A DNA stretch of 64,000 nucleotides from Oncomelania hupensis (lineage: Eukaryota > Mollusca > Gastropoda > Littorinimorpha > Pomatiopsidae): the NCBI GenBank assembly GCA_036898135.1, contig CM072513.1, positions 75,677,625 to 75,741,624 on the forward strand. Direction: 5' to 3'. The notes beneath the pieces were generated by a model, which saw nothing but the letters and a program-made list of their open reading frames with translations, was not told the origin of the DNA and did not search any database. The stretch's first letter is position 1. Each line of letters begins with the position of its first letter. This document shows positions 41,725-53,530 of this stretch, piece after piece. The translations under genes and the position numbers were made by a program.

Positions 41725-43043
41725 TACCGTTCCTTGTTTGCGACGCTGGTCGCTGAGGCGACGAAAACACTTCTCGCGGGTGTGTCCTCGGCGCTGGCAT
41801 TAGCAGCAGTAGAGCTCTCCGCTCCGCTTCCCAGGCTCTGCTCCGGGGTTTGGGTTGGGCGTCCTTTAGGCGGGGGTGGACGGTGGTTCGCTGGCGGGAC
41901 GGGCCGGCGAGGCTGGTGGCGGGTATCTGGTGACGAGGGTGCGGGGGGATCCCGGCGAGGCTGTCGGTCGTCGGGGTGGGCGGTAAGGTAGCGGTCCGCG
42001 ACTATTATAAGATCCTCTAGTCGGGCGGCTCCCTGTTCGGCGGCGAAGGTCCGAAGTTCCGCTGGCATGGTCCCTCTGAGTTGCTCGGCTAGCATCAATT
42101 CGAGCAGTCCGTCGTACGTCTTGGGTTCGTCCGTCTGCTCGATCCATTTGTCCCGTAGAGTGGCTAGCCGGTCGGCGAATTGCGTGAATTTCTCCCCCTT
42201 CTCTCTCCGGGAGTTCCGGAAGTTCTTCCGGTAGTGTTCGCCCGAGAGTTCAAATCCATGAAGTAGCGCTTTCTTGAGGGCGGGGTAGTCGCCCTCCTCG
42301 GCAGTCGGGGTCTTGGCTAGAATCTCGTAGGCCTTCCCTTTAAGGCCATGACTAAGCTTGCGGTACCAGTACTGCGGGTCGAGGTGGTTTTCGCCCGCGA
42401 CTCGCTCGAATCGGGCGAGATAAACCTCTATCGACTCGTCGCGTTCGACGAATGGGTCCAGGGGGAAGTTCATCCCCGGAATCGGCGGGGGGATTGCGGA
42501 TATTCCGGCGCTGGCGGTGAAGCTGGGGGCGCTGAGTGAGAAGTCCTCGCTCGCGGGCGATGCGATGCCTAGCTCGCGGCGATCGCGTTCGAGCTGGAAG
42601 AGTGCTTGGCGCCGTTCAAGTTCTTTGTCCTTCCTCTTCTCCTCAAGTGCCGCGACCCTCTCGTCCTCCTCCTTCTTCCGTGCGGCGGCCCTCTCCTCTT
42701 CGGCTATCCTATCTTTCGCCTCCTCTCTTCTCCGCACGGCGGCTCTCTCCTCCTCGGCTATCTTCCGGGCGGCGGCTTTCTCCTCCTCTGCTATCTTCCG
42801 GGCGGCGACTCTCTCCTCTTCCGCGATACGCTCTTTCTCCTCCTCTTTCCTCCGTGCCGCGGCTCTTTCTTCCTCCTCCCTCTTCGCCTCTCGTTCTTTA
42901 GCCCTCTCCTCCCTCTTCAACTTCTCCTCGGCAACGTCCGCATCTACGTTGGCCAGGACGTAATCCTTGAGTTCAGTGCCGGCGAGCCCTAAGCTCTCGC
43001 CAATACTCTTGTACTTGAGAGCAAGCTCTCCCCGGTCGGCCAT
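41685..43043 (-). CDS. gag: Gmr1-like gag
   Basis: 452 codons from an ATG just inside the 5' LTR and primer site. Residues about 35-150 form a long Glu/Arg/Lys/Ala coiled coil with repeated RIAEEERAAARK-type units. A gag core follows: PLDPFVERDESIEVYLARFERVA, YRKLSHGLKGKAYEIL, ALLHGFELSGEHYRKNFR, and LLELMLAEQLRGTMP. The C-terminus is Pro-rich. The expected zinc knuckle is not in this frame: it is in the pol frame at 41767-41808 (C-x2-C-x4-H-x4-C) and contains a TAA at 41800-41802. The gag end therefore appears shifted, and the nucleocapsid motif is broken. Gag and pol overlap by 40 bases. Confidence 0.85.
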   Translation of the reverse strand: MADRGELALKYKSIGESLGLAGTELKDYVLANVDADVAEEKLKREERAKEREAKREEEERAAARRKEEEKERIAEEERVAARKIAEEEKAAARKIAEEERAAVRRREEAKDRIAEEERAAARKKEEDERVAALEEKRKDKELERRQALFQLERDRRELGIASPASEDFSLSAPSFTASAGISAIPPPIPGMNFPLDPFVERDESIEVYLARFERVAGENHLDPQYWYRKLSHGLKGKAYEILAKTPTAEEGDYPALKKALLHGFELSGEHYRKNFRNSRREKGEKFTQFADRLATLRDKWIEQTDEPKTYDGLLELMLAEQLRGTMPAELRTFAAEQGAARLEDLIIVADRYLTAHPDDRQPRRDPPAPSSPDTRHQPRRPVPPANHRPPPPKGRPTQTPEQSLGSGAESSTAANASAEDTPARSVFVASATSVANKERYWPYAKSLPTGTQ

Positions 43044-43396
43044 GATAAGAAAGGCGACTTACCTTAAAAGGTCCTAACCGTGATGAGGGGTGCACACAAG
43101 GGGGTACACTGACGGTAAACAAGGGGGCGGGCTGAAATGAACTACGATGAAATTGCACAGGGGCGAGTACAACACAACACAGACACAGAGACAAAATGCA
43201 ATCAATCAAAGTATAAGAAAATGAATGTAAGAAAAATCCTTCGCGAAACACCACAATTCTGGAGTGCCAGTAAGGGACCTATGGGGCTATGCTATACACT
43301 ACTAGGCTTAGGGGGTTAGGTCCTATCTTTATTGGGCTGGGGTGGAAAGCTAAGTCTTTTGTCTCGTCGAGTTGGGATGGGAAACCTAAGTCTTTA

Positions 43397-43414
43397 GTCT
43401 CGTCGGGGTCGCCA
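43397..43414 (-). promoter_or_regulatory. primer-binding-site-like sequence
   Basis: On the minus strand, 7 bases after the 5' LTR end, TGGCGACCCCGACGAGAC begins with TGG, as expected for pairing to the CCA 3' end of a tRNA. Its first eight bases fit a tRNA-Arg 3' end; the later part does not, so the primer identity is open. Confidence 0.55.
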
Positions 43415-43421
43415 AAGTTAA

Positions 43422-45011
43422 TGTCACAAAGAAAGGGTTTGGGGGGATGAGGATAGGCTCTTAATCCCTCGCACTGTGTTGCCTCCCTCGTTTAGGCCAA
43501 CTTTGCGATGACATTCAAGGGATTAAGGCTGTGAGTTACTAAAGAATGAGAGACAGTCAAAAGGGCAGACGAGAAGGAAGGTAGGCTAAACTAGTCAAGA
43601 AATTCAAACGAGGGGGAGTCCAGGTGATACAGTTTCTAACTAGTCAGTTTTATTAAATAAAATTAGGTCGTCCGGGTTGGATAATCTAGGGGTGAGTCAC
43701 TGAATATTGTCAATAATAGTTGGGAGTATCTTGGAGATATTCTGGGTGGGCGGCTTTGGAATGCTAGGGCGATTGAGGACTGATCTCATCACAGAGCAGG
43801 AGGATATCTGGATTGTTCAGGGTGCTTGGCCAGAGTATCTGCGAATTGTGGTGCTCGTGGGATGGTAACTTAGCTTCGGTTTGCGAAGGGCGGTGGTTGG
43901 TCCAGGATATTCTGGACAGTCGGCGGATCAAAGCCAGGCGTTAGCTTGGGTTGCCAATGCGGGTCAGTCGGTCACCGTCTTGAGTAATAGGCTTGATGGT
44001 GCAACTTCTGGGGGCGATACAGGGTGTGGTTTTCAGCCTTCGTGGCTGGCTGAGTGAGTGACGAAACTTGGGAGGTACGCTTCACATTGACGCCCTGGGT
44101 TGTCAGGGTTGCCTGCAGCGGGTCTGGCGTCTTATAGCTGGTACAGGGCCGGTAAATTCGCCCTGACAGGAGCCGTCTGTAAAGGAGTACAGACTCCAAA
44201 TCAGCTAGGTACATATATCCTGGGTTCAGCGCCTGTTTGTGCGCGTGCCCATCAGATTTTCAAACTTGGTCGGACCGGTCAAGAGTTGCCCGGTTCGTAC
44301 CAACAGTCCAACAATTGCAACCATGGCTATGGGGCTATTGTGGAGTTTACCGGCAGCCGCTAATATATGATAACTTCGGCGCCTTAAGATGTGGTGGCGG
44401 GCAACAGAAGCAGATATTTATACAGTGGGAACAGGGGAGAAGCAAATGGGGTAAATACAGGACAATGGGGGTGGCAGGCAAGGGGCTGTACTGGGGGACT
44501 TTAATCTATGTGGAGGGACAGCATGGTAAGGGGTATTTATACATGGGGCTAACAGGGAGCATACAAGTATAAATTCAAACATGGCATGTGTCATCAACAC
44601 GGCGGATAATATATACAAGGAATAAATACATGTCACAGCAACACATCAAGACAAAACCACAAACACGAACGTACATATCTACAGGACATACGAACATGTT
44701 GGGCGATCGACGGGTGATGGGTATGCTAAATGACATAAAGTAAATCTCCTCTCTTACCTTGACTAAGACGGGTCGAATCACAAGAGTACTGCCGCAGCTC
44801 AGGGGTCACCGGTTGATGGGACGTGTCCGGGCAGGCAGTTGCGTATTCGAAGATTAGAGGCTCGCGTCTGACAATGAGCCTGGGTTAGGCAGAGGTTTTA
44901 AGGGAGATCCCCGAGGGGCGGGGCTTAATCGGCTTAGACGGCTGAGCCAGCCAGCATTGGAGGGGTGACTGGTCAATCTCAGACTCAGAGGTGTATCGCC
45001 CGCTTGTCACA
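43422..45011 (-). mobile_element. Gmr1-like element, 5' LTR (1,590 bp)
   Basis: Same ends and length as 35028-36617. Followed by GATAG (45012-45016), the second half of the 5-bp target duplication. As the 5' LTR of a minus-strand element it should hold the promoter; an obvious TATA box was not assigned. Confidence 0.92.
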
Positions 45012-45016
45012 GATAG

Positions 45017-45262
45017 GACAGATCAGGAATGGGAAAGAGCAAATGATGAAGACAGCGACAGTGGGAATTTAAAGCACTAAATTTCCAGAAAGTGGGGATA
45101 CTATTTATACTGAAACCCCCGGCACTCCAACGGGGGGAACTGTTGCCGCAGTGAATTAGTCATGCCTACAAAGGCAAGACAGGTTTTCAACTGGGGCTTT
45201 CACTGTTCCCTTTATAGGTTAGAACAATCTACAGTGACAAGATTGCTCATGACCCCAAGGGG
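45017..45262 (-). mobile_element. R705 copy 2, 5' part
   Basis: Continues copy 2 after the LTR element: TTTAAAGCACTAAATTTCCA, ACTATTTATACTGAAACCCC and the terminal CCCCAAGGGG (45253-45262 on the plus strand). The flank AGGCCATTGTATG closes the 13-bp duplication. It resembles copy 1 closely. Confidence 0.85.
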
Positions 45263-45275
45263 AGGCCATTGTATG

Positions 45276-45687
45276 CCACATTTAATGCAACAACAAAAGC
45301 ACATAATTATATGCACCATAAACCTTTCCCATATGCATGAACTTTTCATTGTATGTAACGCATCACGGGATATTGAAAGGAAAGACGGATACACGACAGG
45401 TGGAAACACAGGATTTCCATATAACATGGGATTATTAAACATTCCACCAAGGTGGCTTTGGTTATTTACTGAAATCACAGAAAGCAAGGTAAGGCATAGT
45501 TCGGGGATAGGGAGGTGCACTTCGATTTTTAGGAGTGAAATCCGATTCGTGAAGGTGCAAAGAAGAGGATCCAAAGTTGGCATACCATCTACAGTACATT
45601 TAAAAAAAAAAGAAAAAAGAAATGGATGTGAAAACATAATAAGCCTACGTCGACTAGTTAATCACATATATTTGACAAGCTTTTATG

Positions 45688-45688
<1 letters not shown>
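45276..45688. other. no gene seen
   Basis: Open frames cross this stretch on both strands but show no family motif. Confidence 0.4.

Positions 45689-45751
<63 letters not shown>
45689..45751. repeat. (CT)n microsatellite
   Basis: About 60 bp of CT. Confidence 0.95.
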
Positions 45752-45755
<4 letters not shown>

Positions 45756-45821
45756 TTCCAAGTACAGAGAGAGGACATTAGATTATCAGATTATATGTAG
45801 CCTGTGGACAAGAGAACAAAA

Positions 45822-45870
45822 TTATGTGGTCCTGATTCGGCTCTTTGCAGACCGCTGGACCCTATAAAGA
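45822..45870 (+). mobile_element. R705 3' end relic
   Basis: GTGGTCCTGATTCGGCTCTT and GACCGCTGGACCCTATAAAG match the R705 3' end loosely. The tail has been lost. Confidence 0.45.
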
Positions 45871-47009
45871 ATGACTAAGAACAACATTATGAATTGATAG
45901 TAGAAGAGCCTCTTCTTTGCCATAGCAGCTTGTTTGTGATAAAAGTTTTGCCAAGAGAATCTTGGACCTTTTAATCAATAGAAAGAAGTAAAGTGGTGAT
46001 TTACAAACTCTTGATACATTTATGTCAATTATTGCTGGTTAAGTCTTCTGTTTTGTACAAAGAAAAGTCTGGTTTATAAAGCATGTTTTGATGAAAACGT
46101 TGACGCGTTATCCAAACAGGAATGGATGTAGAGTTTTTAAAAGTGGTGCAGGTGCTATTATGTGGATTACTAATTCTTGGAATTAGTAAAATGTATACAG
46201 GAAGTTCACTGTTGCCACTAACTCCCCTTCTGACAATTAAAACGTTTGTTTGAAGAAAGGATAAGATTCGGGGAAATGACTGGAGTTTCCATGGAAAAGG
46301 AAAGAGAGTGATCGACAGCTTTGATATTTCATCAGGAAGGATTAGTTCAGTTCCAGTGCGGGAAGGGAGAAACGTTGGTTAACAACACAGGCGACATTTC
46401 TGCACGGGTACGTGTCTAATATAGTGGAGGAGTCGCTTCCTCGCATTGACAAATGATGGTTGGGACAGAAAAATGCCTTAAAGCTAATCCAATTTGCACC
46501 GAAGCCTTTCCTTGGGAGGAAGTCTTTCCTTGGGAGAAAAGTCTGGGCTGTGAAGAGCCCTGAACACAGGCAACGAAGCCGATGCGGCTGAAACTTTTCC
46601 TGGAAATTGTAGCTATGAAAGAAAATTAAACCGCATTATTTTCTGAGCGGTAGGTGCGCGCGTACTCCACACAAATGCATTTCTAATGGTCAGATGTCGA
46701 ACGATTGCCGTCTCGGTGTGACAGTGATGAAATACTGGATCATCAAATCCAGCGATTTATCCCTTTCTATTTTAGCCTGTGGCTGCAATTTTCCTGTTTG
46801 TATCCTCCTGTGTGGAACCATTTGACATTTCTGTCGGCGTTCTAGAAATTCTCTGGTTTTCCACGAAGCCAGTTTGCTTGCAGTGATGAGAATGCCACTC
46901 AGCCGAACAATGTGTTTAATTTACAAAGCTTTTTTGATTAATTAAATTTATATATGTATTGCTTTATTTGCTTTGTGTTTTTAAATAGATATATTGATTT
47001 GTTGTTGTA
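45871..47009. other. no gene seen
   Basis: No recognised frame, RNA or repeat boundary. Near 46500-46550 CCTTTCCTTGGGAGGAAGTC is followed by TTTCCTTGGGAGAAAAGTCT, a short tandem duplication. Confidence 0.45.
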
Positions 47010-47217
47010 TCTTCTTCTTCTTCTTCTTCTTCTTCTTCTTCTTCTTCTTCTTCTTCTTCTTCTTCTTCTTCTTCTTCTTTTGCTGCTTCTTATTTTTCTT
47101 CTTCTTATTTTTCTTATTTTTCTTCTTCTTCTTCTTCTTCTTCTTCTTCTTCTTCTTCTTCTTCTTCTTCTTCTTCTTCTTCTGCTTCTCTCTCTCTCTC
47201 TCTTTCTCTCTCTCTGT
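47010..47217. repeat. (CTT)n and (CT)n compound repeat
   Basis: Two CTT arrays separated by a TTATTTTTCTTC-rich break, then CT to about 47217. Confidence 0.95.
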
Positions 47218-48560
47218 CCTTTTACTGGACAGCTAGGATCAGGGTCGACACAGCATGCCCAATTTCATAATGGTAGCCACTTGTAAATCTAAAGGGATAA
47301 CAAGTCTGATTGGCGATCTCTGATATTCCCTAATCCCTTGACATTATTCCATTGGTTACTTTATGGGGAAACCAGAGTGGAATTTGAAAGAATGTATTTC
47401 TGCAGTGATAAGATTGTGACTAGGCTCTCCATTTTGCGATATATTACTGTGATGATGCTATTTTGTTTATGGAAACTTGCAATGTGCTTGTGATATGTAT
47501 GTACTATACAAATACCGTTAGTGCAAATTCGTTTTATCTTTGTTTGGTTGCTTTCTTCATCTTCCTCCATTTCTCCTTTTGGGCTGAAAAGCCCTCTTGG
47601 GCTAAGAGCTTTACTGAATCTGAAATCTTGTTGTCAGAAAAGGGAAGATGTATCGAGCAGAGCATTATTCATTGGACGATTGCATTGCTGGATTGCGTCC
47701 AAGAATCTTTCTTCTCTCGGGATCCGATCCTTGATCCTTCTGGCGAGACACAGTGCTCCTTTGTGGTGCGCAACTTTTTTTATGACTGGTGTCAAAAGGC
47801 CAAAGTGTTTAAGGCGGATGCACATTCTTGTACAGTATATTATAATTATACCGTACTGTTCAAATATTTATCCATGTTAGATGTGATGTTTGTATTATTT
47901 CTTACCTTGTTTAACTGTTTTATGTCATAATGTGTTACGTTGAAACGCGCATGATGGTGCGTGTGAAGATATTATGTGTGAAGCGCGCGCGATAGATCTG
48001 TTCGTTTTATTTGGCAAAGCAAGCAATAATAGAGTGTATTTACCTTTGATTTGAGTTTGCATTGTTGTTAGAAGAAGCTTTGTATAACGTTGATAATTTT
48101 CGTTAGTCGATATTATTGGAGAATTCTCTAGATCTGCTTGCTTACTATCGATCGAAGTTTCGGGATGTTTGAGAACATTCTTTTGACAGAAAGGCAGGTT
48201 GTATGACGTAAAACAGTGATGACGAAGTTAATTCTGATTGGTTGTAACGCGTCTTTCTAGAACGTTCTGAGGTCATCTGGAGTTGAGAGGGAAAAAATAT
48301 ATAATGGACACACTGTGTTGTGAAAAGTTGTTGTTGATAGTGAGTTGGAAAGTAAAAAGTTGAGAGTGAAAAGGCGATTGTATGCAGTTGTTGATGTGTG
48401 CTGCATAAAAGTGGAAAACTTCATACGTCGATTCCGTGTCTTGTTGCTGAGTGAGCAGGCTGCGTGGATAAACGAATCTGTGTTACACACCTATCAGGGA
48501 TCCAAGCATCGGGGCTGAATCAAATACTGATAGAAAACACCAACATCGAATGAGTGTAAC
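47218..48560. other. no gene confirmed
   Basis: A plus frame at 47463-47930 (155 codons) and an overlapping frame at 47521-47880 are long for chance, but neither shows a domain I recognise. A LINE relic is possible since LINE-like 3' sequence follows at about 48560. Confidence 0.35.
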
Positions 48561-48665
48561 ATAATGTTTTACCATATTGTTTAGATATTTATCCTTGCGC
48601 GCGTATGTGTGTCTGTATGCGTGCGAGCGCTTAGAGCAAGCTTAAGTTTTGTTTTGCGCTATAAA

Positions 48666-48741
<76 letters not shown>

Positions 48742-48742
48742 T
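48561..48742 (+). mobile_element. LINE/SINE 3' end with (ATT)n tail
   Basis: GTTTTGCGCTATAAAATTATT and 70 bp of ATT are the same type of 3' end as at 17880-17957 and 60930-61030. The coding part is not visible. Confidence 0.5.
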
Positions 48743-49724
48743 CATTTCCGGTCAAGTTTGTAATAGCATCAGAATTGTTTGAAGAAATTCCTTCCCGATG
48801 AAAGGTTTTAATAGTCTCAGAATGGGCTCAAATGAGGAATATAGAGTGTTCCAGCTTCTGAACACTGGCCGAATGGTGCGTGAACGCGTACTGGCAAACG
48901 TGTCAACAGCGGTTCGATCCACATAGCCTATAGTAGCGGCACTGAGACTGAAAGAGTGGAAAGCGAAATGGCCACTAGTACCTATGGCGCAATTAACACA
49001 TACTCCAAACCACTGGCAGCAGATTACGTTAGACTGATCTTCCTTATCATTCATTCCCTTATTCCCCGGCGGTTAGCATCCAATAAGAATTATATCCAAG
49101 ATGCTATCGTTCAACTTCATCCCCATCTCTGTAGGCGAGGCAAACACTTACCCGTGGTTTTTTGCAACAAACGTTTTGTCCCCTTTGATAAGTAAAGACC
49201 AATGGCACAGTTCCTTTTTTTGTTTTTTTTTCTTACAAATGAAAAATGTCTATTGATTTTGCTGACGCAGATTTTTTTCCGTTCTGTGCGTATACATTCG
49301 TGATTTCTCGTATATCTCATGTTCATTTCCGGTTGAAGGTTTTAAAAGTTGGATCGGTAAAACTAATAGTCCAAGTCCTCCTGAGTATCCAAATATTTAA
49401 AAAAAAAATTAAACTTGTACTTTTTCTTTATTTTCTTAAGTATTCCTTTATTCATCCAAGCTAGTTTAATTTTTGTTTGGCCTCCGCGCTTATCTTTTGG
49501 AATATGGTCATCCAATAGCTGTACTTAATTTACTTTTGATGAAACTCCAGCATTCCTCAACACTTAACATCATCCTTCTTCTTGGGTCGTACTTACCGTT
49601 CATAAAGTTAAATTTTAATTATGTGTTTTGGTTTATTTCTAGGTTATTTGAGTATAGCTTAAAAATTCAAACATCTATAGGGCTATGGTGCTCAACTACA
49701 GACATAAAATAACCATCCGTTACC
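48743..49724. other. no gene seen
   Basis: A 100-codon minus frame at 48752-49054 has no recognisable domain. Confidence 0.4.
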
Positions 49725-50600
49725 AAAAAATCACGTCTGTCCGCCGCGCCGTCTGTCTATGCAAAAACTTTAAAATGGCTGAGTACTCAGAACCTATTTC
49801 AACGATCACAACCAACCTTGGTAAGATGATGTATACCAATAGACCTCATAAATGATTAGTTAATGAATGACTTAACTTCAACGTCAAGGTCACAGGTTCA
49901 TCAAATGTTAGTTTTAAAAAAAACAACCAATATTTCACAAAATTTAAATTCTTTTTTAGGTTTTTAATATTGCACATTATTCTTTGAAGCATGGTAAATA
50001 TCAATGAGACACCTATGCTATGCAAATGTGGTCAACCTCACTCCAAGGTCAAGTTCACAGGAGCTGTCCAAAGTCGGTTTGTATAGGTACTTTGAAATTA
50101 CATTGACTCTAAACTATGAGAAATATAAAGTCAAAACTTGTTATATTTAGAGATGATATATTGATCTTTCATAGATGTTCGGTTTTTGCGTTGATCTTTG
50201 AAGGTCAAAATAATTTTAGGCCTTGCAAAAACAAAGCATAGGTCATCGTACAACGGAATGGCTTTTAATTTAACCCATAACATGCAGCAACATTGGGTTA
50301 TTTGATAGAGATGCATGAGAGATCACGTAAGAGTCAAAGTAATCTCAAGGTTCCAAGGTCAAGGTCACTGAAGGTCAAGGTCATCCCAAGGAATTTCTTT
50401 TAACATTATACAACTTTTGCTGTAGTTTATTTGATATTACGAGAGTGTATTTGCAACCGGAGGTCAAGGCCATCTCAAGGAAAGTTCAAAGTCGGTATTA
50501 CTTTGCATTTTAATGCCACCGTTTCATTTTTTATCTTAGGCCACTCATTTCCATGTTAAATATTGCGAGCTCCATAAGGAGCATGTGAGTCATGTGGGAT
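49725..50600 (+). repeat. AGGTCA-rich interspersed repeat, copy 1
   Basis: Non-coding. The part 50139-50600 matches 62142-62640 closely: TTTTTGCGTTGATCTT, ATAGGTCATCGTACA, ACAACTTTTGCTGTAGTTTA, GGTATTACTTTGCATTTTA, and TCCATAAGGA.CATGTG. AAGGTCA occurs many times, including CAAGGTCAAGGTCACTGAAG near 50350. It begins with CGTCTGTCCGCCGCGCCGTC, a style of sequence common in molluscan interspersed repeats. Confidence 0.7.
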
Positions 50601-51674
50601 TATAGATAACGATGTCTGGACTGATGCGCTGGCATGACGTAAATTTTCCTCTTTCTGAACAGAAACCCATTTTTGTCCCAAGATACTACGCACATTGTGG
50701 AATTTTATCTTCGTGAAGCAGTTGTTCATATTTCCGTACATGTCCCGAAATTGAAATTTCGCAAGATGTAAAAGATTGGGAACTGCAAAACGAAGAACTT
50801 CTATAGATTTCCAGTCTTAACCAGTTCAGTGCCTTGCAGGCTGGATTGCAATTGAGAGCTTGCAAAGCGTTTCCATTGCACTAGAGCCTATATTTAGTCA
50901 AATTCAGACTCTGTCGGGAAACAAATAGAATGCACAATTTATTTGAGCAAACGTGCAACGACGGACAAAAAGAAAAGTTATTTCTTTCTTACATGTTTTC
51001 CTTTCTTTCTTCCTTTCTTTCGAGCTTGCTTGTTCGTTCTTACCAGCTTCTTTTTGTTTCTTCTTTATTGCGACACTGTCTTGTATTTTGTTACGGTTAC
51101 TGCCTCTTTACGGAATATGACCTAGTTTTCGTTGTGCCGCAGGAAGCGTAACGGTGCTAGCACTCTGGCTCTAGAAGTGTGAATTGCTAGAGGACAAACA
51201 AACGGTGCCCTGTAGCGCTACAAGGTCAAATGTAAGATGACGTACAGATCGAATGCCCCGTGGCACTGAAAGGGTTAAGTATTATGTCGAGAGGTGTGCA
51301 AAGTGCCTTGAGGCATTAGAAGAATTACTTGTGTCATGTCAGAGAATGTACAGATTTGGGTTCCTGGTGTTCTCCGGACACCGATGTTGTTAGTCGAAGG
51401 CAAGGATAAACGAACAGATGGGCTACAATAGTGCAGACAAGTCGTGGTCCTGGACGAACACAGATTGAAAATAGATGATGAGGGTTAAAAAGGAAAGAAG
51501 GAGAAGGGAGAGTTAGAGGTAATGAAGGAGGAAGATGGGAGGGTGAGAGAGAGAGAGATAGATGGAGAGGGAGAGAGAGAGAGCGCCAAAGCACCGTATG
51601 AGCAAGAATAATAATATTGTCTTAACATGCACCTGTCGAGATTTTGCAATAATCACAACAGTTTATTTTCTCAT

Positions 51675-51709
<35 letters not shown>

Positions 51710-52311
51710 TTTGGGGCGGGGGAGGGTGGGGGAGAGGGGAGGGAGAGAGGGTCGATGTCATGATAGGCTCTATGATTATTAAGTTTGGAAGCTGAAAAGA
51801 ACGTCTTATCTTACCATATAAACCTAACACAAAGTTTGAATTTATCATTTTTGTAGCAATTTAAAAGCAGTTTGCTATCGCGCTTGAATCGAATTTTTTT
51901 TTTTTTTTTACATTTTTTGAAGCTCAAATACATATGAATTATGGATTCTAGTTGCTATCTTGTATTTTATCACTGAAAGGAATGTTTTCACGATCCGAAT
52001 CCATAGAGGAACGCTTTCATGCTTGTGTGCTTTTAGGTGAAACTTTTTATTTGTTGCAGAGATCTATCTCGCATACATTTTGGATTTTAATCGCGGGAGT
52101 GTATGTCAACGCGTTTAAATTTTAAGGCTATTAAAGAGGCAGGTTATTGGGGAGACAGGGTACCCGGGTATGAGTCATTTTATGCCTTATGGTTTGGTAT
52201 TTTAAAACGCCCACAGAACAGCAGACCCACTCCGCATTGATTTTATGTTTCATCTTTGACGCCTAAGTTTTGATGTTTAAAACCTCATTGGTGTGAATTT
52301 AATATGGAACT
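50601..52311. other. no gene seen; small STRs
   Basis: Contains (ATTT)n at 51673-51711 and a GA-rich stretch at 51490-51590. No coding family recognised. Confidence 0.45.
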
Positions 52312-52380
52312 TCTGTATTGTATTGTATTGTATTGTATTGTATTGTATTGTATTGTATTGTATTGTATTGTATTGTATTT
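52312..52380. repeat. (TATTG)n pentanucleotide repeat
   Basis: About 13 units of TATTG, nearly perfect. Confidence 0.95.
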
Positions 52381-53530
52381 TATCGCGGGCATGTTTGGTT
52401 TTACGTGTACATCAAATCCTAAGCATGGTTTACTGAGTTTGTGTTTTTAAATTTGAAATGTCCACGAAAAACATTTTAAATGCACATGTGGTTGTACCTT
52501 TTATTGGATTTTTGTGTTAACGCGTTACATGTAGTGTTCACGTTTAAAATCATATGACCCGATTGAATGCAGTAAACAACACACACAAACATACATACAT
52601 ATACACACACACGCATACACACATACACACACGCGCGCGCGCACACACATACACACAATAAGTCCTAGGAAAGCATAGTAAGCCGTTCCAAAGGAATTTT
52701 CGGTTTTATCCCGGATGCTTTTACTTTTGTTTTGATGTTTAAATCTCATTTTCATCGGTGCATGGAGTTACTGCCCTGTGTGCTTTTTGTATTAATTTTA
52801 AAATGCGCAAGAAGCAAAGCTAAGCTGAAAATGCCATAGTCGTTTCCACTCTACGTTCTTGTGATGTAATTCGCCTATACATTCGTGTTTTGGCATTTAA
52901 GATTCCCTCGATATGCCACATATATAAGATCGCCTCGATAGGAAGAGCATTTGTTTCTCTCATGCATTGAGACACAAAATATAATAGAATACCCCTTCTT
53001 TCCTTTCCTTTCCTTTCCTTTCCTTTCTTACCAAGCGTTCTCCCTGACTACATTGGACATGCACGCAAAGCTGCAGTGTGCAGTGCGTGACGGGAGAAAG
53101 AGCGTAGTTCACTTCCAATCCATACATCTCTGGGTTTTTTTTGTCTCTCAACATCAAGAACGTTTCGTTCATCAAGAGTGTTTCGTTCTCCCCTCCCCCC
53201 CACCCTACCCCTCCATTCGAAAACGTTTAATGCACCTGTCGCAGCTATATTTTCGCAGGGTTTCCGATCCTCTAAAATAATGATCTTTGCAATGACGCAA
53301 GTGAACACAGGCACGGCATTCTGTTACATGATGAAAGACAACCTCGATACTCAAGAAGATAGTATCCTCTTTTCAGTTAGGTCTTGGAGCAGGTGCTTTA
53401 AACAGCATAGGAATGGAGGATTTTAGTACTAAATAAAGTGGATATTTCGTTCTAGCATAGTTTTGGTAAACTTCCTCTACTATCATTGAACATGAAATCT
53501 GCTTTGAAGGGATCTCTTATTAGGAAAACG
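52381..53530. other. no gene seen
   Basis: Includes a (CA)-rich tract at 52580-52656 and TCCTT repeats at 52998-53027. Frames at 52951-53426 on both strands lack recognisable motifs. Confidence 0.45.

Noticed and set aside
42517..42963. 148-codon plus-strand Ser-rich frame
   Set aside because: Antisense shadow of the gag coiled coil.
47463..47930. 155-codon plus frame as a membrane protein
   Set aside because: Hydrophobic stretches come from AT-rich codons; an overlapping frame is equally open, and there is no domain or splice support.
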